Positions 9,440-20,660 are shown, counted from the stretch's first letter. The stretch: 64,000 nucleotides of DNA from Vombatus ursinus (GCF_900497805.2 NW_020954701.1:326305-390304); one strand, 5' to 3'. Made by a program: numbers and translations. The notes: generated by a model from the letters alone, not told the origin.

Positions 9440-10745
9440 AGAACATGTGAATTCTCATTCTCCTTGTCGCCTCTAAAGTATTTGACATTGTTGATCACCT
9501 TCCTCGATACCCTCTCTTCTCTAGCTTTTCCTGACACTGCTCTCTCTTGGTTCTCCTCCCACCCATCCATCCATTCCTTCTCAGTCTCCTTTGCTAGATC
9601 TTCAAGCAGGACGCTTCTACTAGCCATGGGTGTCTCACAAGTCTCTGTTCTGGGATTTCTTCCCTTTCCCCTCTATACTATTTCACTTGCTGATCTCATC
9701 AACTCCCTTGGATTTAATTATCAGCTCTATGATGATTCTCAAATCTGTTTATCCAACCCTAACGACTCTACTGACCTCCAATTTCACATCTGCAGCTGCC
9801 TTTCAGACATCTTGAACTGGATGTCCCACATACATCTTCTACTCAACATGTCCAAAATTGAACCTTTTCTATTTCCCCTGCGACCCTCACCTCTTCCTAA
9901 TTTCCCTATTGCTATTGAGGGCACCACCACCCTCCCAGGCTATTTTCCTAAGTGTTATCCTCAACTTTTTGCTCTCATTTCCCCATTCCCCCCATCCAAT
10001 CTATTCGATGTTACCTTCATAACATCCCTCATATTCCCCCTTCCCTCCTTTGACATCACCACTACCTTGGTGTCGGCCCTCTTCACCTCATGCCTAAATT
10101 ATTGAAATAGCTTGCTGGTTGGACTCCCTGCTACAATTCTTGCCCGACTTCATTCCAAACTCCACTCAGCTGTCAGTGATCTGCCTAAAGCAGAGATCTG
10201 ACCATTTCACTGCCCTAATAAATCACCTCCAGTGGCATCCTATTAACTCCAATATCAAATATAAAATCCTCCACTTGGCATTCAAAACTCTTTATAGATT
10301 GACCTTTCCAGTCTTCCCATACCTCACCTCATCTCCCCCTTATCCCATTACATAGTGTCCAATCAAGTAACACTGGCCTTTATTCTGCTCCTCAAACTTC
10401 ATCTACTGACTCAGGACATTTTCACTGGCTGTCCCTCATTCTTGGAATCCTCTTTCTCCTTTTTTCCACCTTCTTGCTTTCCTGGATTCCTTCAAGTCCC
10501 AACTAAAATCTTACCTTCTACTGGAAGCCATTCTTAACTCTTCTTAATTCTGGTGCCCTCCCTCTGTTGATTATTTACAATTTTTCCTGTATGTGGCTGG
10601 TTTGTACATAGTTATTTGCTTGTTTTCTCTCCCATTAGACTGTGAGCTCCTGGAGAACAGGGACTGCTTTTTGCCTTTGTATCTTCAGTGCTTACCACAA
10701 TGCCTGGCACATAGTAGGTGCTTAATACATATTTATTGATTGAGA
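9440..10745 (+). repeat. L2 LINE, 3' 1.3 kb with RT remnant
   Basis: The frame 9437-10105 reads as L2 reverse transcriptase: DTLSSLAFPDTALSWFSS, VSQVSVLGFLPFPLYTISL, then YDDSQICLS, a decayed form of the catalytic Y-x-DD box (normally YADDSQIYLS), then LNWMSHIHLLLNMSKIE. Downstream frames (10119-10537) keep the C-terminal wording ALINHLQWHPINSNIKYKIL and FTGCPSFLESSFS. It ends with the L2 3' end: 'TGTGAGCTCCTGGAGAACAG', 'GCCTGGCACATAGTAGGTGC' and a short ATTGATTGA end. Catalytically dead and several frames are needed to follow it. Confidence 0.92.
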
Positions 10746-11685
10746 AATGCAGAGTTATTTACCAGGAAAATGTATTCCTATAAATGGAACATTTTTGTAT
10801 TCACAAATCTGACTCAGGTTTTAAAAAATTTCCCTTTGGGAATAATGACTTTTGATATGAGATGGGGAGCCCAGTCTTGGTCACCAAATTTGAGATATGA
10901 GTTAAAAAAATAGCATGAGGTCAAGTGTTAATTACTAGATCCAAAATGAAAAAGAGAGCTATAACATTCTTACTTTTCATTTTTTAAAATGTTCTTAGAG
11001 GAGCCATCAATTACTAGTTGCATTTGAGTTCACCACCAAGTTGAATATTTTTTTTTAACAAACATCTGTTCTATTTGCTTTTGATAATCAGAACTAGTCT
11101 TGACAATTCATTTATAATGTCCGATAAGCCTAATGTTTTTGAACTATTCCTATTCTGGCAATTTACACTGAATTTACACTGAAATGTCAGAATTTCTAAA
11201 AAGAACTAACATTCCAAAGTTAGAACATGAAGTTAGAATCTTACTCCCTCTTAATCTTTTTCCTTGAATTTATTTAATGGATGTTCCTGACATGCAATGA
11301 TTAGGTAAGCTTTGAAATAGCCAATAATGGGGAATTTGTTATTCCAACCTAAGTATAATGTTCTATTTAACATTTTAATTTGTGGAAAATATTACTTCAA
11401 GCCACTACATAGTTGTTACTACAATTGACATTTAAAAGTGCTATATTTGAGCACTCATTCAGCAAATGTTTATTGAACGAAGGAAAGCCTACCAAAAAAC
11501 TGTGGGGTTGGAAAAGTTTTCCTGAAGGTTAGTTTAGTTAAATTAAATTAAATTCTCTTCAGAAAGAATGTGAACAACAGTGTGAAAGTTAGATATGTTG
11601 GGACATGTTCTGGAAATACCAAGTATTTTCATTTGTTTGCAGCATTTGCTACATAAAGGAAAAGAATCAATGAAGAGTCTGGAAA
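10746..11685. other. Unassigned sequence
   Basis: No gene or clear repeat, apart from a short 'CAGCAAATGTTTATTGAA' patch near 11460-11480 that may be an L2 end remnant. Confidence 0.5.
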
Positions 11686-11687
11686 GG

Positions 11688-11810
11688 CAAGCATAGGTCA
11701 AATTGCTAAAGGTCTTTAATGCCAAGTAGAGAAGATTAGATTTCTTTCAATAGGTAAAAAGAAATCATCAAAGATTTTTGAGCAGTGGAATGAGTGATCC
11801 ACTGAATTAT
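11688..11810 (-). repeat. L2 fragment, antisense
   Basis: 'TTTAATGCCAAGTAGAGAAG', 'ATTAGATTTCTTTCAATAGG' and 'TTGAGCAGTGGAATGAGTGA' follow the antisense L2 order seen in full at 32500-33310. Confidence 0.55.
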
Positions 11811-11964
11811 AGACTGAAATTCTTGGTAACATGAATATATTTACATTAATGGACCATGAAAATATGACCACAGAAGGTAGGTTAAATCCCTACACATATG
11901 CTGATAAAGAGTTATAGAAAACCAGAATCAAAAACAACTTTTGAGATCATTTGCATTAACCTCT

Positions 11965-12168
11965 AAGGTCTCCCATTACATCCTGGGCCATCTCCAGTTG
12001 TCCTGATGGATATCCAGCCACTGGGCTCAGATGGGTCTGGAGGAGAAAGTGAGGCTGGTGACTTTGCACAGCCCTCCCTCACTCAAACCAAAGACAATTG
12101 CAAGTCTTTTCATCATCTCCCTGATGTCATGGTCCTCTTCGAGAACATAAGACAAACCATAGCCACTT
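11965..12168 (+). repeat. CAA-tailed repeat family, long copy
   Basis: Shares 'GGAGAAAGTGAGGCTGGTGA', 'TTTGCACAGCCCTCCCTCAC' and 'ATGTCATGGTCCTCTTCGAG' with 12730-12865. I cannot name the family from memory with certainty; an RTE 3' end or an RTE-driven SINE fits the tail. Confidence 0.65.
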
Positions 12169-12227
12169 CCATACAATTTCCCTGACAAGATCTTGTATGC
12201 ATGTCAGACTAGGCCTAGCTTTCCTCT

Positions 12228-12495
12228 ACTTCATTACTATAAATTCTTTTTTAATTAATTTTTTTTTCAATTAACAAGCAGTTATTTCCTCTTTCCCACT
12301 TCCAACCCCTTAATTGAATGAAAAAAAAAAAGAAAGCAAAATAAAACTCTCATAACAAATATGCATAGTCAAGCAAATTCCCTGATTGGACTTGTACACA
12401 AATGTATGTCTCACTCTGCATCTCAAGGCCTGTACCTCCGTCAGGAGGTAGGTAGCAAGCTTCATCTCTGTTTCTCTAGGATTGTGGTTTGTCAT
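12228..12495 (-). repeat. L1 3' region, antisense
   Basis: 'ATGCATAGTCAAGCAAATTC', 'TCACTCTGCATCTCAAGGCC', 'CGTCAGGAGGTAGGTAGCAA' and 'GATTGTGGTTTGTCATCTTA' is antisense text of a marsupial L1 3' UTR type. A run of A and T at 12240-12335 precedes it. Confidence 0.65.
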
Positions 12496-12497
12496 CT

Positions 12498-12645
12498 TAC
12501 TGATCAGTCAGTCAATAAGCATTTATTGAGACCTACTATGTGCTAGGTATTGTACTAAGTTCTAGGGATACAAAGAAAGGCAAAATATAGTCCTCACCCT
12601 CAAGTTGCTCACAATCTAATGGGGGAAAAGAACACATAAAACTGT
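12498..12645 (-). repeat. L2 3'-end fragment, antisense
   Basis: 'GTCAATAAGCATTTATTGAG', 'CTACTATGTGCTAGGTATTG', 'CTAGGGATACAAAGAAAGGC' and 'CAAGTTGCTCACAATCTAAT' match the antisense L2 end. Confidence 0.85.
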
Positions 12646-12729
12646 GAAAGGCAAAGGCAAAGAGTACAGGATGATGAAGGGACATGATGATAAAGTCCAG
12701 AGGAGCATAGCAGAAAGAGAAATTCTATG

Positions 12730-12865
12730 GGTTCCCAAGGAGAAAGTGAGGTTGGTAACTTTACACAGCCTTCCCTCACTTAAATCCAACTCACTTACAC
12801 GTCCTGGCATCACCTCCCTAATGTCATGGTCCTATTTGAGAACAAAAGACAAACAACAACAACCT
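12730..12865 (+). repeat. CAA-tailed repeat family, second copy
   Basis: Parallel to 11965-12168: 'GGAGAAAGTGAGGTTGGTAA', 'TTACACAGCCTTCCCTCACT', 'CTAATGTCATGGTCCTATTT', ending ACAAACAACAACAACC. Confidence 0.7.
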
Positions 12866-12984
12866 TGCATTTAACTACTTTGTATGTACAGGATGTCTCA
12901 AAAGTCTTAGTGCAGTTTTGAGCTAGTAAAGCTCAATTGCACTGACGTTTTGGACACTTGGTGTGTATATTTATTCACTTTGCA

Positions 12985-13395
12985 TTTATGGGGTATTTTG
13001 TATATATTTATCTCCCCTATTAGAATATGCAGGCGGGTGGCACAGCGGCGTGGTGAGCCTGGAGTCAGGAAGACTCATCTTCCTGAGTTCAAATCCAGCC
13101 TCAGATACTTATTAGTTATGTGGTCCTGGGCAAATCTCTTAACCCTGTTTGTTTGCCTCAGTTTTCTCATCGGTAAAATGAGCTGGAGAAGGAAATGGCA
13201 AACCACCCCAGTATCTTTGCCAAGAAAACCCCAAATGGGGCCAAGAAGAGTCGGACACAACTGAAATGACTGAATAACAAACATCAGGATATAAGCTCAT
13301 TGTGAATAGGAATTTTTTCATTCTTGGTGCTTGTATCCCCAGTACCCAGCAACGTCCCTGCCACATAGTAGGCACCAAATTGATTGGCACTTGTT
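12985..13395 (+). repeat. L2 3' end split by a SINE
   Basis: L2 text 'TTATCTCCCCTATTAGAATA' stops at about 13028 and resumes after the SINE with 'AAGCTCATTGTGAATAGGAA', 'GTATCCCCAGTACCCAGCAA' and 'CCACATAGTAGGCACCAAAT'. Confidence 0.8.
13029..13287 (+). repeat. MAR1-type SINE nested in L2
   Basis: Head GGGTGGCACAGCGGCGTGG, B-box-like GAGTTCAAATCC, tail 'GGAGAAGGAAATGGCAAACC', 'TTTGCCAAGAAAACCCCAAA', 'AAGAGTCGGACACAACTGAA' and a CAA end. Complete and well preserved. Confidence 0.92.
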
Positions 13396-13559
13396 ATCTG
13401 ATTACTACATTATGATTCAAAGCCAGATTTTGAATCTGTTTCCTGAATTATCCAATTCTTTCTTCTGTTTAGGTAGTCTGCCAGATAACCCCAAACAAGA
13501 TTATTTCTGTCTCGTCCTCCCCTGAGCCACACCAAAATGCCCTCTACCACACTTCAGAG

Positions 13560-13740
13560 GCAATGTTTCATAGCAACTAGAGTGACAGATCAAGAGTAAG
13601 CCTTCATAGATTTAATCTTATCTTAGGCTTATTGCTGGCAAGACATAGGCAAATTACCTAACGTCTCAGAGACTCGATTTCCTTATCTATCAAAATGGGG
13701 ACAATAATGTTTATATTGGCTACTGTTCCCCACTGAAAAA
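13560..13740 (+). repeat. MIR SINE
   Basis: 'GGCAAATTACCTAACGTCTC', 'GATTTCCTTATCTATCAAAA' and 'GGGGACAATAATGTTTATAT' in MIR order; the head is diverged. Confidence 0.7.
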
Positions 13741-14264
13741 TAATCATGCTTTTTTTGTCTTTCTTTTTTATTTGTTAAAAGAGATGACTAATTGTTAAGA
13801 AATGTCCTCTTGCGGCCTGGAGTGTGGTAGCAGGAGAAGAAGGCAGGAGATATTTGGAAAAGAAGATGTAAGAACAAAATATATTTTTAAAGTTTTAAAG
13901 AGAAAATAAAAAACAAACCATTCAAAAAATAAAAAACAAACCATTCAGAAGTCTTTCGTTGATCTATAAAACCATGTAAATGGTCATTTTGTTTTTATAT
14001 TGAGGTTTGGTTTTTTTTCCATTTTTTTTCACGTCATTCTAGCACTTCTTGTTGGGACAATTAACCAGAAAATAGGAACTGAATACTCCGATTGTAACCA
14101 GACACAGGACATAACCAGACATAGTCACAAAAACATTCTTCCTTAATTTCTCCCTCTCAGTCATGAAGAACAAATGTCCAACAAGCATTGGTAACGCGTG
14201 CAGAGGGAAAGTCAATGGTTACAAATGAAGATTTAGGATTCAATTTCATAGGCTTGTTATTGGC

Positions 14265-14610
14265 AATGTAATGTAATAAAAGAACAATGTCTTTAGAGTC
14301 AGAAGACATAGGTTCAAATCCTATTTTTGACACTCATTTTTTTTTTCTTAGTGAGGCAGTTAGGGTTAAGTGACTTGCCCAGAGTTACATAGCTAGTGAG
14401 TTTTTATGTGTCTGAGGCCGAATTTGAACTCAGGTCCTTCTGACTCCAGAGCTGGTGCTCTATCCACTGCGCCACCTAGCTGCCCCTGATACTCTTTCTG
14501 ACCTTGGATGTATCACTGTAGTCCCTGTAGGCCACACCTTGCTTATCTGAAAAATTAAAAGGTTGGACTCGTTGGTATCTAATGTCGTCTGGCTCTGGGC
14601 CTGTAATCTT
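14265..14610 (+). repeat. MIR SINE split by a younger SINE
   Basis: 'GTCTTTAGAGTCAGAAGACA' and 'GGTTCAAATCCTATTTTTGA' on the left continue after the inserted SINE with 'CTGACCTTGGATGTATCACT' and 'ATCTGAAAAATTAAAAGGTT'. Confidence 0.8.
14336..14486 (-). repeat. Short A-tailed SINE (WSINE/MAR head type) nested in MIR
   Basis: Reads poly-T first, then 'TTAAGTGACTTGCCCAGAGT', 'TTTGAACTCAGGTCCTTCTG', 'CTATCCACTGCGCCACCTAG' and CTGCCCC. It is flanked by an 8-bp near-duplicate of the target, TGACACTC at 14328-14335 and TGATACTC at 14487-14494. This type ends in an A-run rather than the RTE-like tail. Confidence 0.88.
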
Positions 14611-15681
14611 ATGACGCTACAGTAGCAGATGAGTTCTCTAAGAGGGAAAGAGTGTAACAGAATGAGAAAAGAAAAGGCTTGGAAAACTTGTACTAGTGAC
14701 TAAAACTTATTAGAAAAATAAAGCTTCACGTTATTTTGTTTACTTTAGAGTCTAATATAGGTAAAAGCAAAATTTCCAGGTCTGAATATGTAGGTTAGGT
14801 TGATAAAGGTGTTTCACTTTAAGATTTGGTAATAAGATGCCCCCGTGTTCCAATTTTTAACTCAATCAATTACCACGGATCAGAAATTTTTCAATGAATC
14901 GTTTTGGTAGCAAGGTCCTCTATAATATAAAACTATTTCTGGCATTAGTCCCCTCCAGGGCTGACCCTAGAGTGGGCCCAACCCCAATTTTTTTTTTTAC
15001 TGGGGAGCCTCTGTCTATATAAACAACTTGATTTTAAAATACATTACAAAAAAAAAAGAAAAAATATATATTACAGTATTCATGGACCCATGTGAGGCAT
15101 ACTGATTTATTGAGGAAGATTTAGAATAATGGGTACAGAAGAGGTACTTCTGTATTTGTTGATTGTCTAATCAGGGTATGCAGAGAAATCTTCAGATAGT
15201 CCAGGCATACTCTCTTCACATGTGCAGTTCCTAGCTAATTTCATATCTCTTATCGTAAAAGGCAGCAACACTATTATTGTTCACAATTTTTTTCATAAGA
15301 GGTATTCTGATTTAGAATATTGAACTGGGCAGAGCTGAAATGATTGTCTAAATTCAGATTATTATTGCAGTCCACTCAACAACTTGTATTACCATTCTGT
15401 ACAGTGAAAATCAATGAGTTCAAAGAGTGAATCTACCCTCATCAATAGTACTAGGAACACTATTCATCAGATGTTCCAGGAAAAAGATTTACACCAAGAA
15501 GGCTCACCCCTACACTACTCACAGTCACTGAACATGCCACAAACATCCATAACTTCATTTTCAGAAAGGGTTTTTAACACCGTTCTATAGCACATACTCT
15601 GAAGTTAGAATATTTCAAGCAGCCTGCTATCACTCCATAGTAATACACGTTCCATAAGAAAATTAAAATGTTGCCCTTTTT
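14611..15681. other. Repeat-poor sequence, left part
   Basis: No named repeat over about 1 kb. On the minus strand an AATAAA (plus-strand TTTATT near 15105) could serve as a poly(A) signal, and the 15110-15640 stretch is moderately complex and unlike the surrounding repeats. It may be the end of a 3' UTR or non-coding transcript on the minus strand, but no exon or splice pattern proves it. Confidence 0.35.
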
Positions 15682-15868
15682 GCAACAGCATGTGTCGGGG
15701 CAGCTAAGTGGTGCAGTGGATAGAGCACCGGCACTGAAGTCAGGAGGACCGGAGTTCAAGTGCGACCTCAGACCAAACACTTGACACTAGCAGCTGTGTG
15801 ACCCTGGGTAAGTCACTTAACCCCAATTGCCTAAAAAAAAAAAAAAAAAACAAGCAACAGCATGTGTC
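15682..15868 (+). repeat. Young A-tailed SINE with exact 15-bp target duplication
   Basis: The body 15697-15853 starts GGGGCAGCTAAGTGGTGCAG, keeps Pol III A-box-like (TGGTGCAGTGG) and B-box-like (GAGTTCAAGTGCGACC) blocks, and ends in an A-run of about 18. The target duplication GCAACAGCATGTGTC is perfect at 15682-15696 and 15854-15868. Intact ends and the long A-run suggest it is among the youngest insertions here. Confidence 0.95.
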
Positions 15869-15954
15869 AAAGAATAAAATATACTGAATAAAAACTTTAT
15901 CTTCAATCAGAATTCTGTTTCTGTGTGTTTCATGTGAGAAAAGGCCCTTCACAG

Positions 15955-16060
15955 ATAATAATAATAATAATAATAAAATAATAATAATAATAAAATAGAT
16001 AATTTAAAAAGAAATAAAATAGATAAACTTAACAGATGAAATAAATAAAAATTGATAAAA
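15955..16060. repeat. ATA/AATA-rich microsatellite
   Basis: Runs of ATA and AAATA units, decaying rightwards into AT-rich sequence. Confidence 0.9.
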
Positions 16061-16639
16061 TTGATAATTTTAAAGAGAATTTATGTTGTGCTTTACACTA
16101 AAGTTTAACTTGTTGTTTTTTAGTAGCAATTTGTTGTGTTGACAGCACAAATAAACCAGAGAATGGAATATTGATATTGTCTTCACATATCATAAAGTCC
16201 TGGTTCTTGAAGCCTCAGATACAATAACTCTCAAAATCATAATACTGAATATTAAAATATAAAAAGCAATACTTTGTATTAAATATGCAAAATACATTAA
16301 AATTATAATTTAAGAAAATAACCTCAAGTAGAACTTATGTTCTGATTAATGACAGAAACTTAAAACAGTATTTTCATACTAAAGATTATACTACACTTTT
16401 TTTGCACTATTTTTACAATAAGGTTAATCACATGCAAAACACTAAAAGTACCAAATTAAAATATTCTGGTCTATACACAAACTTTTCAGCTTCTAATATA
16501 ATATTTTATATAACAGAAGGTATTGTCCTACACAATATGATGAGCTAGCATACACAAATCTTTTGGTGGCAACCATCAATTTACCTCTTTTAGATGGGAG
16601 GATTTTAAAATTAAGTATATTATAGCTACAGTAATAGGA
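16061..16639. other. Repeat-poor AT-rich sequence
   Basis: No gene or repeat family recognised. Confidence 0.5.
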
Positions 16640-16915
16640 TTAATAATAATAATAATAGCTAACATTTATATGGCACTTACTATGTGCCAGACACTGTACT
16701 AAGTGCTTTACAATTATTAACCCATTTGATCCTGACAACAGCCCTGGGAGAGAAGTACTATTATTATCCCCAATTTACAGTTGAAGAAACTGAGGGAAAC
16801 AGAGAGTAAGTGCCTTAAGGTCACATAGCTAGCAAGTGTCTAGGGCCAAATTTGAACTCAGGTCTTTCTGACTTCAGGTCCAGACCTCTATCCACTGTAC
16901 CACCTAGTTGCCTGT
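16640..16915 (-). repeat. MIR-type SINE, antisense, complete
   Basis: Starts with TAATAATAATAATAGCTAAC, then 'TGGCACTTACTATGTGCCAG', 'CTAAGTGCTTTACAATTATT', 'TTTACAGTTGAAGAAACTGA', 'TTTGAACTCAGGTCTTTCTG' and 'TATCCACTGTACCACCTAGT'. Confidence 0.9.
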
Positions 16916-18740
16916 ATTATTATAGTATTTTTAAAAACAAAGAAATAGTAACTTATTTTGTGAATTATTAAGAATTAGGTAAAGCAGCCAAGATTTTTAA
17001 GCAGGCAGTGTGGCACATATTAGAAATTCTAGTAAGCATATTTAAGACATCAAAATCAATTAACTACATAGAGAGTATCCTACTAATATTGATATTTTTA
17101 AAATTAATGTTTAAAATTGCAATGTAATATATTTTGTGTAAAAGCCTGAAATGTACAAGAGATGTCACGAGAAAATCATTAAATTCAGCAATGATGTTTT
17201 GATGCTTACTTCAGGCCAGAAAACCAGAACATTACTGTGAATAGTGTTCACACTACAAGTTTCCATTATGACTGATTGCCAGCATAGCATCAGTGATCAC
17301 ACTGCATTTCTCTTACAATGTAGCATTGTTTAACAGTGGGTAAGGTTCTTTCCCATACATTGTTGTGCATGCTAGTGTGCATTTATGTTATTATTAAATT
17401 GATCATCCAAAACAATGCATGCAGTCAATACCTTAAGTTGTACTTTTGAGTGACTCACAACAGCTAACAATAAGTGTTCAATTTACAAGCCCTTGAGCAA
17501 TTCAATGGAAATGTGGGGCAAAAGAATTTCCACGGGGGATCAGTTTAGGCAAATGCAGTACGTTTTCTGGGACTCTTTGTCAGACCAGGATCCAGGACTA
17601 ATGTAATAGGAAACTCTCCCTTCTAATCCAGGACAATTGGCTAGCTTAAGCGTACTGTCATTTCTACATTCTATACAATATACCCCATATAAATAAGGTA
17701 ACATTTGCTCAGTTCTCCAAGTCATTCAAAACTTTTTTATTCTGCATATGTTGTTTTTATATTAATAATTTTTTTTTTGCCTATAATAAGTGTTGTCTTC
17801 CAAAGTCTAGGATTCCTCAAGGATTAGGACCCAGGGGAAGGGTCCTATTTGCCCAGATCTAAGGTTGGTACTGCTCCCTTTCATTAACATTGCCTTCCCA
17901 CACTGCCTGGTGGTACAAGTTGACTTTTTCATTGTTGGTCCATAAAGGAATTAGTCATACCAGTGCGGTCTCCCAACCAGTAAAGGCATAGGTTAGACCA
18001 TGGGGAAGCTGGCCACAGGCTAGACCAGGGGAAATTTAGAGAGGCTAGCATTACAAGTTACAAGCATTCGAGGCGAGTAAAATCATTTTATGTGCAATTT
18101 TTTTCATACGTTTTTAAATTTTGAAATTCCCTACTCACTCTCTATAAGAACCTTTGCTAAAAATGCTTTCCACAGAGGCAGCAGTGAATTTTCGGGCCAT
18201 TTTATATTTTTTCCCCCTCAACTAAAGGATATATCACAGTCTAAAATATATTGCTCTGCTGTTATATTTGGTTGGCATTAGGTCAAATAGCAAACAGATA
18301 TGGTCAAATTATGCTTATTCCCCATAAACCTATAGCTTACACATTTAGTTACAGAAATGTTTTCATTTAATCAATAAATTACTACCAGGGGTATGACAGC
18401 ATTAAATTCAATTACTTAATCTTGATATTTCTGCATAGTGTACTGTCTTTATCCCTTCTAGGTAATCCCCAGATCTAGTGACCTGGAGTGTGTAATGGCA
18501 GGAAAAAAGAGAGTGGGTATAAGAACTGGACAGTTTGAACCTGGTAGCTAAAAGGAAAGGTGAATGATAGGGAACTTACTTGGTAAAGGGTTCTTTTTGT
18601 TGTCTCCACATTATATTGAGCTTCTGGGTTCTCTTTTTCCCCAGTTTCTGGAACCCCAATGTGGAAAAAGTAGCAGCAGACTATGCCTCAGTTAGGTTGC
18701 TCTGATCCAGTTTCCCAGTGTATACAGCTTAGAAGCACTA
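16916..18740. other. Repeat-poor sequence, right part
   Basis: About 1.8 kb with no recognisable transposable element. Open frames (for example minus 17725-17540 and plus 18090-18281) have no domain I recognise. Treat as unassigned. Confidence 0.4.
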
Positions 18741-18754
18741 CTCCTTTCTCCATA

Positions 18755-18872
18755 GGACAGGTGACGTCCATTGGGGACTAGCTCCAGACGGCACCACTTC
18801 CTTGAATCCAGACGCGTCTTAGAGGATTTCAGTCCTGGGAACTACAATCAGACATTATGGGAAGTGTAGCCA
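18755..18872 (-). promoter_or_regulatory. Possible promoter-like or enhancer-like patch
   Basis: In an otherwise CpG-poor region, four CpGs fall in about 55 bases (GTGACGTCCA at 18761, GACGGC at 18788, GACGCGTC at 18811). Nearby are a CRE-like ACGTCAC (minus), two ETS-type cores (CACTTCCT near 18795; GGGAAGTG at 18859) and, on the minus strand, CTACACTTCCCATAATG, close to the ZNF143-type promoter motif ACTACAATTCCCAGAATG. No transcript evidence; it may be chance or a decayed site. Confidence 0.3.
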
Positions 18873-18998
18873 AATGGGAAAATGAGGTGCCACTTAAATA
18901 AATAAAATGTTAAAAGTTGACTGGTAATAATATTATTAGGTGGATTTACAACTAGTTAAACAACTGTACAAAATCAGTACTCATTAATGGATCTCTGT

Positions 18999-19248
18999 GT
19001 TAGGTGGCACAGTGAATAGAGAGTTGGGCATGAAGTCAGGAAGACTTCTTTTCCAGAATTCAAATCCGGCCTCAGACACTTACTAGCTGTGTGACCCTGG
19101 GCAAGTTACTTAACCCTGTTTGCCTCAGTTCCTCATCTGTAAAAAGAGCTAGAGAAGGAAATGGCAAACCACTCCAGCACCTTTGCCAAGAAAGCCCCAA
19201 ATGGAGTCACAAAGAGTTGGTATATGACTGAAAAATGACTGAGTGACA
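18999..19248 (+). repeat. MAR1-type SINE
   Basis: Head 'AGGTGGCACAGTGAATAGAG', 'TTCAAATCCGGCCTCAGACA', 'TGACCCTGGGCAAGTTACTT', tail 'GGAAATGGCAAACCACTCCA' and 'TTTGCCAAGAAAGCCCCAAA'. Confidence 0.92.
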
Positions 19249-19249
19249 T

Positions 19250-19390
19250 TAGTCAATAAATATTTATCAAGTGCCTGTTATATACCAGGAACCATGTTAA
19301 GCGCTTGGGATACAAAGAAAGGCACTCTCAAGGAGCTCACAGTTTAATGAGGGAGACAAAAGTGCAAACAATTATGTGCAAAGAAGATTG
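19250..19390 (-). repeat. L2 3'-end fragment, antisense
   Basis: 'GTCAATAAATATTTATCAAG', 'CCAGGAACCATGTTAAGCGC', 'GGGATACAAAGAAAGGCACT' and 'AAGGAGCTCACAGTTTAATG'. Confidence 0.85.
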
Positions 19391-20460
19391 CACTCTCCAT
19401 GAGTGTAGCCAGAAGGCACAATTTTCAAATGGTGCTCAAGGCACACTAATTCCAAAGGGCCTTGTTCCCAAGACAAATTATTAGTTTGCCTCATAAATAC
19501 AAAGAAACCGAGTCAAACTCCAGAAATTCAATGAAGAATCACCATTGTTGTTGCAGAATGCATGGAAAGGAATGACACAGATCCCAATAGTCAATCTATC
19601 AAGATTGTTATGGTACAGAGCTGGGAAATTTAGACAATGGGGCCTTAGATTTTCTAAAACTTCTTATGAAGAAAATCCAAGAAAGAATGTCAATTAGCAT
19701 AACACGTGTGCCTCTGAGACTCTCTCTCCAATCCTCCTTTGAGCATTTATTGCATTCCCCTTTAAAGACTCAGAGCAAAGAAGGCTCAGAGTTAAAGACT
19801 ACAAATTTTGAGCAGTCTCAGTTATTAATGAAAGAAATTAACAAGGAAAATGAAATATGATGGGGTGAGAAGATAGTGAAAATGCTGTTTGATTTTTGTT
19901 ATGTAACCACAGAACCGATCTCAGATATGAGCTTTTAAGTGATGAATACATGTAACTAGGTACCAGCAAACCAACCAGCTATCTGGGGCAAACCAATTGT
20001 GGGACTTATCATCTGAAAGCTTAAAAAGGGGAAGAGGTTTTTGACTTGAAAGAAAAAAATAAAAAACAAGATGGTTCTTTATGTGGAACACTTAGGTGAA
20101 GTTTTATTAACAGCTGGGCAACTTCCCTTCAAACTTCTCCTTATTCTAAACCACATTTGAGTATATTTGAAATCTAGCTACAAGCTTTGGTGACTATCTA
20201 AATTTCTTATTTAAGAAAAATATCTTCTTAATTTGATTGGCCAATAAAAATCAAAGACCAGGGACTCCCTGATTAGCAAAAGTTCATATTTAGGAAAGAT
20301 CAAGTTCACATTATTCAAAAGTAAAAGCCTGACCAACAATAAGATATTAAAAAATAAGGCTCTTAAGGACGTATGAAGACAAAGAGAGCAAGGATAGGTG
20401 TTAGGCAAAAATATAGGGAAAAAAAAACAAGGCTAACTAAAGTAGGAGGGGAAGGCATAG
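19391..20460. other. Unassigned sequence
   Basis: No gene or recognisable repeat. The frame 19666-19860 has no known domain. Confidence 0.5.
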
Positions 20461-20464
20461 TCAG

Positions 20465-20660
20465 AGAAGTACTTTAGATTTGGAAGGGACCTTAGAAAAC
20501 ATCTGGTCCAATTTTCTCATTTCATAGATGGAAAAATTGAGGCACAATTCCATTTTCCGCTTCCTGGGGTGATGTGACTTGCCCAAGATCACATAGCTAG
20601 TGCTTGCAACCTGAATCCACGTTTCCTGACTCCAAGTCTGATGCTTCTTCCACCCTAACA
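20465..20660 (-). repeat. MIR-type SINE, antisense
   Basis: 'GATTTGGAAGGGACCTTAGA', 'AACATCTGGTCCAATTTTCT', 'GTGACTTGCCCAAGATCACA' and 'TTTCCTGACTCCAAGTCTGA'. Confidence 0.75.

Noticed and set aside
9437-10105. 222-residue open frame, the longest in the window, as a host gene
   Set aside because: It reads as worn L2 reverse transcriptase (YDDSQICLS box) and is followed by the L2 3' end.
15955-16060. CRISPR-like or satellite array
   Set aside because: Simple ATA/AATA microsatellite without unique spacers; no CRISPR array exists in this window.
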